From assembly GCF_019511345.1 (NCBI RefSeq), contig NZ_JAEUAK010000007.1, positions 1 to 64,000 of the forward strand: a stretch of DNA of 64,000 nucleotides, in the 5' to 3' direction. The DNA is from Rhizobium mesosinicum. GTDB taxonomy: Bacteria > Pseudomonadota > Alphaproteobacteria > Rhizobiales > Rhizobiaceae. The notes beneath the pieces were generated by a model. That model did no database searches. It worked only from the letters and a program-made list of their open reading frames with translations, and had not been told where the DNA came from. Position 1 is the first letter of the stretch. Every line of letters begins with the position of its first letter. This document shows positions 1-6,077 of this stretch, piece by piece. Made by a program: the position numbers and the translations under genes.

Positions 1-470
1 TCAATCTCGGCTTCATCCGGCCGGTGGAGAATATCGGCTCGCTTCGCTTCTTCTCGATTGCCCATGAGCGCTACCTGCTGGCGGTGGCCAAGGAGAGCCC
101 GCTGTCATTGAAGAGCGAGATCGATCTCGAGGATCTGCGCTCCGAGAAGATCATCTCCTTTTCCCGTCAGAACCTCTCCTACAGCGAGCGCTATTTCGCC
201 GAAAAATTCGAGGAGCACGATCTGACCGACAATGTCACCTATACCTGTGACGATACCTTCTCGCTGGTGTCGCTGGTGTCGGCAGGGCTTGGCATCGGCT
301 TCGTGCCGGAATGGACGCAGGATCTGCCGAACCGCAGTTTCGAGCTCAAGAAGGTGAGGGGGATCGACTTCAAGATCGGGCTCGGTGTTGCCTGGAACAG
401 GGAGGACCCGACTGCCGGCCGCGACGACATCATCGATATCGCCCGATCGCTGGCGCGGCCGGGCAGGTGA
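1..470 (+). CDS. LysR-type transcriptional regulator, C-terminal part (5' end outside window)
   Basis: The frame is open from base 3, so the gene enters the window already in its effector-binding domain; a GTG at 24 is only an internal codon. About 155 residues are visible. The pattern is typical of the LysR substrate-binding fold: a run reading LRSEKIISFSRQN, then a stretch with SLVSLVSAGLGIGFVPEW, where the glycine-rich turn closes the effector pocket, and a final helix ending at the stop. LysR regulators bind DNA through an N-terminal helix-turn-helix (not visible here) and respond to a small molecule in this domain. A truncated second copy of the last 380 bases lies at 53812-54190. Target genes cannot be named because the divergent neighbour is outside the window. 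Confidence 0.85.
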   Translation, partial: NLGFIRPVENIGSLRFFSIAHERYLLAVAKESPLSLKSEIDLEDLRSEKIISFSRQNLSYSERYFAEKFEEHDLTDNVTYTCDDTFSLVSLVSAGLGIGFVPEWTQDLPNRSFELKKVRGIDFKIGLGVAWNREDPTAGRDDIIDIARSLARPGR

Positions 471-505
471 GGGCAGGGCCGGTCGGTCGTTGATGCTGGG
501 TTGGG

Positions 506-694
506 GTGAGGATTTTGACGCGCAATGGATTTCGCCGGTGGCTATCTTTCCCCTGTGAAGGAATGCGGGATGAGGAATCGGAAAAAGCGCTCGCGACGGC
601 TTTCGAGAATGGGGAGTACAGGCGAGTGACGCGGCTTTACGGTGGTGATGAGGTGCCGGTCGAGCAATGCTGGCTTCGCGGCCGCGGCTGGTGA
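506..694 (+). CDS. small hypothetical protein, 62 aa
   Basis: A short ORF starting at GTG 506 encodes a soluble acidic peptide with a C-terminal tail rich in Trp, Gly and Arg (VEQCWLRGRGW). There is no signal peptide or membrane segment, and I do not recognise a family. It follows the LysR gene by 35 bases on the same strand. The start codon has no convincing ribosome binding site. It could be a real small protein or a chance ORF. Confidence 0.3.
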   Translation: MRILTRNGFRRWLSFPCEGMRDEESEKALATAFENGEYRRVTRLYGGDEVPVEQCWLRGRGW

Positions 695-927
695 CGCATC
701 GACGGAATTTAACCTACAGTCTCGATAAGCGACCCGATGGCTGGGAGCAGGTGACAGTTTTGCCGCCTGCTCATGGCATCTGCGAGGTTGACGAACTGGT
801 TACCTTCCAATAATTATCCACAATCTAAAGTCGATTCATCATCCACAACTAGCGGGCATGACGCTCCCGCCCTCTTATCAGCGGTTCGAACACCGATGAC
901 GGTGGTCGACCTCCGAGGACACAGCGC
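695..927. other. intergenic region with two DnaA-box-like sequences
   Basis: No gene is supported here. The stretch holds TTATCCACA at 814-822, a perfect match to the DnaA-box consensus, and a one-mismatch copy TCATCCACA at 839-847, both within 115 bases of the start of the RTX-like gene. No iterons, AT-rich unwinding element or repABC genes are nearby, so I do not call an origin. Confidence 0.4.
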
Positions 928-1998
928 ATGACGACCATTCCGACTTCCGCATTTGATTCCTCCGTCGCCTATATTCTGCTCGGCATCCGCAATAAAGCCG
1001 CTGAAGATGGTGTGACGCAGCAGTCTGCCGCCGCCCGAATTTTGCAAGGCCTTGTCGACGCTGGAGTTGAGACGGTTGGGCCACCCCAGGACTTTCTCCT
1101 GAGCATGAAATACGATACCGGCATGATCGTGATCGGCTCATCCTTCCAGTCGCTTCAGGGTACCAAGGGTGACGATGTCATGTGGGGTGGGGCCGACAGC
1201 TCCATCTCCGGTGGCGACGGCAACGACATCCTCAAAGGTGGATGGGGCTCGACAATCTCTGGAGGCGCAGGCGACGATGTCATTTTCGGCGACTACCGCA
1301 CGACGATTTCGGGTGGCTCCGGTGACGACTATATCGATGCCAGTTTCCGCGGGATCGCCAATGGCGACGAAGGGAACGACAAGATCGAAGGCAGCGAAAG
1401 CAAAATCACAGATTTGGCAGGCAACAATGTCATTCGGGGTCGGCTTGGGAGCGTGATTGTTGTCGGCGATGGAAATAATGACATCACCGCTGACAATGGC
1501 AGTACCGTCCAAACTGGCAATGGAAACGATACAATCGAGCTTTCCATGAAAAGTTCGGCCAAAGCGGGATCTGGCAACGACGGCATTCGTGCTTCGTTTG
1601 GCAGTTTAGCCGACGGTGGTGCCGGCGATGACGTTATGAGTGCCGCTTATGGCTCTGAGGTTATCGGTGGACTCGGGAACGACAAGATTTTTCTTGAGAC
1701 CGGATCGATGGCGTATTTCGCCGCCGGAGACGGTCACGACACCGTCACAGTCGGCACGAGTGACAACGTCCTAAAATTCGGTAACGGTTTGACCGCCAAC
1801 AAGATGCACGTCGAGGCGATCGCTGGTGGCGCCATTATTACTTTCGAAGGCTCGAACGATAAGATCACTGTGGATTTCTTGCGGCAGTCTACCTCGTCTC
1901 TGACGATAGCTTTCCAAGACGGCACGACACAGACAATCAAGGGATTCAAACCAACCATCCCCGCGTCGGTCTACGCAAACGCTTACAGCCAATTTTGA
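928..1998 (+). CDS. RTX-like protein built of twelve tandem 17-residue repeats
   Basis: A 356-residue protein. Residues 1-73 form a non-repetitive helical head without a signal peptide. From about residue 74 to 276 the chain is a tandem array of twelve units, eleven of 17 residues and one of 16. Each contains one GGxGxDxhx-type nonapeptide, for example GGDGNDILK, GGAGDDVIF and GGSGDDYID, followed by about eight residues beginning S/T-hydrophobic. Units 4-8 are degenerate. GGxGxD nonapeptides bind Ca2+ in beta-rolls of proteins exported by type I secretion. Classical RTX arrays have 9- or 18-residue spacing, so the 17-residue period is odd. The last 80 residues resemble the C-terminal export region of such proteins, with a hydrophobic/aromatic end (YANAYSQF). 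No ABC exporter is adjacent. It is probably secreted; function unknown. It overlaps the convergent Nudix gene by 53 bases. Confidence 0.75.
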   Translation: MTTIPTSAFDSSVAYILLGIRNKAAEDGVTQQSAAARILQGLVDAGVETVGPPQDFLLSMKYDTGMIVIGSSFQSLQGTKGDDVMWGGADSSISGGDGNDILKGGWGSTISGGAGDDVIFGDYRTTISGGSGDDYIDASFRGIANGDEGNDKIEGSESKITDLAGNNVIRGRLGSVIVVGDGNNDITADNGSTVQTGNGNDTIELSMKSSAKAGSGNDGIRASFGSLADGGAGDDVMSAAYGSEVIGGLGNDKIFLETGSMAYFAAGDGHDTVTVGTSDNVLKFGNGLTANKMHVEAIAGGAIITFEGSNDKITVDFLRQSTSSLTIAFQDGTTQTIKGFKPTIPASVYANAYSQF

Positions 1999-2413
1999 GT
2001 GCAGGGCGTGATGAGCTTCGAGAACTCATCACTGACCCGTCGATGTTGGCGATAGATGATCGAGGCATGGCCGAACTTCGCATAAGGGATCCGAGCTTCC
2101 GAAGCACCTGGCACTTGAACAACGTCACCAAGTACTCGACAGAATGACCATTCGGATATGTATACCGAAAATCACGACCGCCGAAGACACCGACAATCTT
2201 GTCTGCGGAGACCACAAGTCCGGTTTCCTCCGCGACTTCCCGAACGACAGCCTCCTGGGGCGTCTCGCCGGGTTCGATTGCCCCTGCAGGTAGGCTCCAT
2301 CCTTCTTCTGAAGCCTTTTCTTGCAGCAGTAGATTGCCGGCGTGATCATGGATCACGGCGGCAACGGAAGGGAGCAGAAGTAACCGATTTCCGATTAAAC
2401 CGCGAAGCTCCAT
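1946..2413 (-). CDS. Nudix hydrolase, C-terminus probably frameshifted
   Basis: Nudix enzymes hydrolyse nucleoside diphosphates linked to another moiety, using divalent metals bound by the Nudix box. The box is intact at residues 43-66 (GAIEPGETPQEAVVREVAEE and flanks, with the REVAEETG core), preceded by the usual beta strand SVAAVIHDHAGNLLLQEK. After about residue 105 (LFKCQV) the protein stops looking like the family and becomes a Ser/Arg-rich tail. The other two frames give short stretches that look no better, so I suspect small indels near 2090-2110 rather than a novel tail. It overlaps the convergent RTX-like gene at its 3' end, which also suggests the natural stop was lost. The catalytic half should still fold; substrate unknown. 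Confidence 0.7.
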   Translation of the reverse strand: MELRGLIGNRLLLLPSVAAVIHDHAGNLLLQEKASEEGWSLPAGAIEPGETPQEAVVREVAEETGLVVSADKIVGVFGGRDFRYTYPNGHSVEYLVTLFKCQVLRKLGSLMRSSAMPRSSIANIDGSVMSSRSSSRPALKIGCKRLRRPTRGWLV

Positions 2414-2627
2414 TACATGACGACATCCAGATGCTTCCTCTTATGCTCGAGCGATTATTCTGCAAGTAGAGGAAGACCCAGGCAAGGGTGTCGCCTGGCC
2501 GTAACCTGGTTCTCGTGAGGCGATCGGCATCGCGGGTTTCACGTATTTCCCGGCGACCACGGATGACGACGCCGCCAACGAGAAACGCGGCCGAAAGTGT
2601 GGCAGAATCAATCTCGCTGAAAAATCA

Positions 2628-3155
2628 TTGCTGCCGGTTCTTTTTGATAAATGGAATAGGGTTGCTCTGCTAGACGCCTGGCTCGTGGCTGGGGCGATTG
2701 CTCAAACGGTATGGAACCATGCGGCGGGGTTCCCTTTGGCTCATGGCATCAATGACATCGATATCGTCTATTTCGACGGGAACGATCTTTCCGAGGACGC
2801 CGAAGCGGAACACGCAGCTCGAATACGTAGCGCCTTTTCCGAACTGGGTCTTTGGATCGATGTGAAAAATGAGGCGAGGGTTCACCTCTGGTACGAGACG
2901 AAATTCGGCTATCCTATCATACCATACCTGTCGACCGCCGATGCTATAGCGACCTTTCCGACGACGGCCACGGCGGTTGGCCTTCGTTCCAATAATGGCA
3001 GCCTCGAATTTTGCGCTCCCTTCGACCTTGCCGATCTCGAGGGTATTGTCCGTCCGAACAAGAGCCAGATCAGGGAGATTTACGAGCAGAAGGTCAACCG
3101 ATGGATCAAAATGTGGCCAAAGCTCCACGTGGTGCCTTGGGTTGAGGAAAAATGA
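2628..3155 (+). CDS. nucleotidyltransferase-fold protein (PF06042/DUF925 type), N-terminus uncertain
   Basis: About 175 residues. The motif AWLVAGAIAQTVWN followed by GINDIDIVYFD matches the family of small nucleotidyltransferase-like proteins in which a G-x-hydrophobic-x-QTVWN helix precedes the DhD metal-binding pair; the D-I-D here is that pair. The C-terminal part (DLADLEGIVRPNKSQIREIYEQKVNRW) is also characteristic. The biochemical role of the family is not established to my knowledge. The only usual start codon in the open frame is TTG 2628, although the frame is open back to 2505. That upstream peptide does not look like the family, so the true N-terminus may have been lost. A transcription terminator follows at 3334-3355. 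Confidence 0.65.
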   Translation: MLPVLFDKWNRVALLDAWLVAGAIAQTVWNHAAGFPLAHGINDIDIVYFDGNDLSEDAEAEHAARIRSAFSELGLWIDVKNEARVHLWYETKFGYPIIPYLSTADAIATFPTTATAVGLRSNNGSLEFCAPFDLADLEGIVRPNKSQIREIYEQKVNRWIKMWPKLHVVPWVEEK

Positions 3156-3333
3156 TCAGCAGTTTTTTGGTGCCAATCCCGCTTCGCGGTGCGATCCGAG
3201 CATACCCGATGATACCGAACCAGCACCGGTTGCTCCGACGCAACAGAAAAGTTGCATTGCGCGCAACTTCGTCCTATATGGATTTTAGAGCAACGCTCCG
3301 GGGTCAGCGCTAGGCGCTGGCCGCAAACGAATT

Positions 3334-3355
3334 AAGGTCCGCAAGGACCTTTTTT
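3334..3355 (+). terminator. Rho-independent terminator
   Basis: A perfect 7-bp stem (AAGGTCC/GGACCTT) with a GCAA tetraloop ends in six T on the plus strand. It lies 180 bases after the nucleotidyltransferase-fold gene, and its last T falls on the stop codon of the convergent DUF3800 gene. The short palindrome GGTCAGCGCTAGGCGCTGGCC lies just upstream. Confidence 0.75.
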
Positions 3356-4221
3356 CATTTGAAGCAGCTGTATTTGATGCCTAGATTCGGCCTGTCCTCT
3401 TCGCGGAGGAGTGCGTCGATCAGTTTTCCCGCCTGCATCAGGTCCACATACGGTTTATAGGTGGGGTCGTAGCCGCCCTTGGCCATCGGGTACAGCATCA
3501 GATCTGCGATTTGCAGCATCGGCGCCTTCTTGGTCCGCCGTTTGGGTTCACCCATGACGATCCGCCGGAACTCCTCTGGAGGCAGGCTCTCGTATGCAGC
3601 GGCACCCTCGCCGGCAAAGGGCATGCCCTCGGCCTTCACCGCTTTGGCATAAGCAATCAAATCCCGGTCCTCGTGTTTACCGCTTTCCTCAAAAAAGACG
3701 CGCAAGGTGCGGCCCTCGCTATCGGCAAACTTGGCAGCACGTTCGATAAGGATGGAATATGCGGTCTTGCACATGAGCCAGAGCCGTTCGTTATACTTCT
3801 CGCGATATCGCAACACGTACCCCGGCCGATCGATGACGGCCGCAATGCCAATCACAGGCAGTCCGAGAATGAAGGCGTCCAGCTCTGGGAAGAAGATCCG
3901 CGCTTTCTCAGGATTCTTCAGCCAACCGAAATCTCCGCGGCCACCCCGAATCTTGTGCGAGTGAAGCGGATAGGTGATGTTATGTGCCGCGCAAAAGACG
4001 GCATACCTCTCCTTCAACTCGTCGACGTCTTCCTCCTTGATGAGGAAGCCGCCGAGGCCGAAACAGTCCATACCGTCTTTTCGCTGCTGGGGAAGATCGT
4101 GGTCGGGATCCCGGCTGCCGGTATCGTCAATGAAGAGGAGGTATTCTGGGCGAGGGGTCATCGCGGATACTTTATCGAGCCTCTTGTGTTTTGTCATCGT
4201 CGAGCATTCGCCGCTATACAT
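3355..4221 (-). CDS. DUF3800 domain protein
   Basis: The family signature is a strand ending in two acidic residues near the N-terminus, here YLLFIDDTGS, then a region with conserved His (YPLHSHKIRGG) and a later QIADLM motif (MLQIADLMLYPMAKGGYD). DUF3800 proteins are predicted RNase H-like nucleases, often found among defence and mobile genes; the role of this one is not known. Three in-frame ATG codons are possible (4221, 4197, 4161) and none has a strong ribosome binding site; the family usually starts close to the third. A run of twelve G lies 33 bases upstream of the longest start, which is unusual. It is a lone gene, with convergent and unrelated neighbours. Confidence 0.7.
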   Translation of the reverse strand: MYSGECSTMTKHKRLDKVSAMTPRPEYLLFIDDTGSRDPDHDLPQQRKDGMDCFGLGGFLIKEEDVDELKERYAVFCAAHNITYPLHSHKIRGGRGDFGWLKNPEKARIFFPELDAFILGLPVIGIAAVIDRPGYVLRYREKYNERLWLMCKTAYSILIERAAKFADSEGRTLRVFFEESGKHEDRDLIAYAKAVKAEGMPFAGEGAAAYESLPPEEFRRIVMGEPKRRTKKAPMLQIADLMLYPMAKGGYDPTYKPYVDLMQAGKLIDALLREEDRPNLGIKYSCFK

Positions 4222-4253
4222 TACGTGGCATGCAGAGCTGAAAGCTCGGTCGC

Positions 4254-4265
4254 GGGGGGGGGGGG
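4254..4265. repeat. 12-nt homopolymeric G tract upstream of DUF3800 gene
   Basis: Twelve consecutive G on the plus strand (C on the minus) lie 33-44 bases before the longest start codon of the minus-strand DUF3800 gene, in promoter or leader territory. Tracts of this length are prone to slipped-strand length change. The run is visible directly, although its exact length could be affected by sequencing error. Confidence 0.8.
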
Positions 4266-4860
4266 CGTCATCACCTCTTACGACGGCGATCGGGTCATGG
4301 CTGCGTTAATCGGCGGCACCTAAACCTCAGATGCTGCCATTTGTGGCCTGAAGATCAATTTGACGATTCAAAGCGTTATCAACCCCGCCCCCTCCAAGCA
4401 GCATGCAGGAAACACGTTCGCCGTGAGCCAGGTGGTGGGTATCGAACGAGCTCGATACGAGCCGCGCGAACAGACGTTCGCGGCGACAACGATATCGTCT
4501 GGTGGGCCGGCAGCCAACTATGCCAAGCTGGCCGAAATCACGCTTCCGCAACGTACCTGGATCACGGAAGATGCTTATACTCGCTGAGGGACGCGGCGAC
4601 GTTGGGGCAGCCGCAAGAAGAACATCTGGAAGCAATTCAGCTGGAAACAGTAGAACGACATTCCCCTGGCTCAACCTGTTGGTGGACGTTTCGAGCTAAG
4701 GTTGAGAAGCCCTGCCTGGTGAACATGTCGTGGTTGAGATAGAACGGCGTCGGCCGCTAGCGTCTTCATGGAGTTTTCATCCCAACCTTTTCTCTATCAT
4801 TGTTTTTCAAGGCATAATTCTTGCGGGCACTGCACTTAACGGTGTTGCAGTGGCCGCAGA
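4266..4860. other. gene-poor interval
   Basis: Several short ORFs cross here on both strands (for example 4360-4587 plus and 4327-4674 minus), but none has a recognisable motif, a good ribosome binding site or consistent codon use. I see no RNA gene. The sequence 4760-4840 is more AT-rich and could carry the promoter of the small membrane protein that follows. Confidence 0.4.
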
Positions 4861-4941
4861 ATGAAGTCCGTGGAAGCAGTGCTTTGCGAACATTCGGAAA
4901 GCAGGCCAGGCTTCCTTTTGAAGTCAACGGAGAACCTAGGA

Positions 4942-5064
4942 ATGAATAAACTTGAGTTGGTAATCTTCAACATGCGGATCGAGGGCGTTGGCTTTTACGG
5001 GCAAACCCTGGCCGCCTTAATCGGGCTCCTGCTAATCGGCCTGATCTTCTGGCGGCGCGTATGA
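4942..5064 (+). CDS. small single-pass membrane protein, 40 aa
   Basis: ATG 4942 begins a 40-residue peptide with a short amphipathic head (MNKLELVIFNMRIEGVGF) and one clear membrane helix (TLAALIGLLLIGLIFW) ending in a positive tail (RRV), the pattern of a small inner-membrane protein. AGGA lies just before the ATG and GGAG a little further upstream. The frame is open to 4861, but the upstream part is not membrane-like. No family recognised. Confidence 0.4.
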   Translation: MNKLELVIFNMRIEGVGFYGQTLAALIGLLLIGLIFWRRV

Positions 5065-5476
5065 AGGCATTGGCTTGGTGGAGAGGCGGATTGAAGCGGC
5101 CGCTGGTGACCAAAGAATGGTTGAGGTTAGGTCAGCAGGGCTGACCGTGCGCGTAGGGCAACCAGACGCCGCCGGGCGCGTCACCTAGGCGCTGGGCCAC
5201 TCGTCTATGCGCTAGCGCCGGCCGCGTCAGCTCCCTCCTATCTGTGAGACATTATCAGAGATAATTAGTGCATTGGCGCGATCCACGTGGAGTCTTCGGT
5301 TCCAATCCCTTCAAGCGCTTCATGCTGAATGTTGTCGCCCAACGAACATCCTAGTTGCAGTGAACGATTCGGCTGCGTTGCGCTCCAAATCGGACATTTA
5401 GGCTCACCGGCGCAGTGCCTGGAAGCTGCCGTAGGCGGGCATCCGGCAGCAGATGGTTTGCCATCACAGATCAATC
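5065..5476. other. intergenic region with possible hairpin after the heme oxygenase gene
   Basis: No convincing gene. An inverted repeat GCTGCCG/CGGCAGC spans 5425-5450 with a 12-nt loop, 27 bases past the stop of the minus-strand heme oxygenase gene. It lacks a T-run, so it would be a weak terminator or an mRNA-end stabiliser. A GTG-initiated 71-codon minus-strand ORF (5265-5480) overlaps the bphO stop but shows no recognisable feature. Confidence 0.35.
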
Positions 5477-6019
5477 TCACCGTTCAAACACGTCGATAGC
5501 CACCTTGAACGTCATTCTTGCGGCTTGCACCGTTCGATCAATATCAGACGTGGCAATTTCATCTAGCAAGCCGAGAAGTGAGTTCCAAGAGTCCGCCCGT
5601 GAAATCTGGCTTGCCAGATGCCGCGCACCGAAACTGGGGGAGTAACCGAGTTTCTCCGCGCGACGCGTCAACACACGCGCGCCCAGACCGGAGCCTTCCA
5701 GCACATAGAGCACGCCGAGCAGACCCTGCCGGTCATTGGGAAGGTCGAAACTCGACGCCGCTTTAGGCTTGATCTGGCCAAGGTCTTCCAAATCCTTCCT
5801 AAGCAAAGGTGCGATCTCGCCTGGTAGCCAGCCGTGAATCACTACAGAAGCTGCTGCGCTGACGAGTTGGCGTTCAATCGTTTCGCGGAATGTCATCATC
5901 CCCCGAAGGTAGCGGATATAGGTCTCGGCGTCCGAGAACTGCCCCACCGCGCTTTCCAACGTGGCATGGACATCGTTCGTCCGCTCTCTAAGAATGAATC
6001 TGTTCGTCTTCTGGGTCAT
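5477..6019 (-). CDS. bphO: heme oxygenase (biliverdin-producing), bacteriophytochrome-associated
   Basis: A 180-residue all-helical protein of heme-oxygenase size. The proximal heme ligand is most likely His18 in RERTNDVHATLE, the usual spacing from the N-terminus. The distal helix glycine segment appears as LYVLEGSGLGARVL. The enzyme opens heme to biliverdin, CO and iron; biliverdin is the chromophore of bacteriophytochromes. It is the last gene of a minus-strand set after the phytochrome (9000-11129) and a hybrid kinase (6078-8987), 58 bases behind the latter. This placement supports chromophore supply rather than iron scavenging. A hairpin follows at 5425-5450. Confidence 0.85.
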   Translation of the reverse strand: MTQKTNRFILRERTNDVHATLESAVGQFSDAETYIRYLRGMMTFRETIERQLVSAAASVVIHGWLPGEIAPLLRKDLEDLGQIKPKAASSFDLPNDRQGLLGVLYVLEGSGLGARVLTRRAEKLGYSPSFGARHLASQISRADSWNSLLGLLDEIATSDIDRTVQAARMTFKVAIDVFER

Positions 6020-6077
6020 TCACATTGCCATCGGAGAGGTTTTCACACAGTCGCCTCGAAGGCCAACCGCCACGGAG

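Noticed and set aside
4327..4674. 115-codon minus-strand ORF and the opposing 75-codon plus-strand ORF
   Set aside because: Neither has a motif, start signal or convincing codon pattern.
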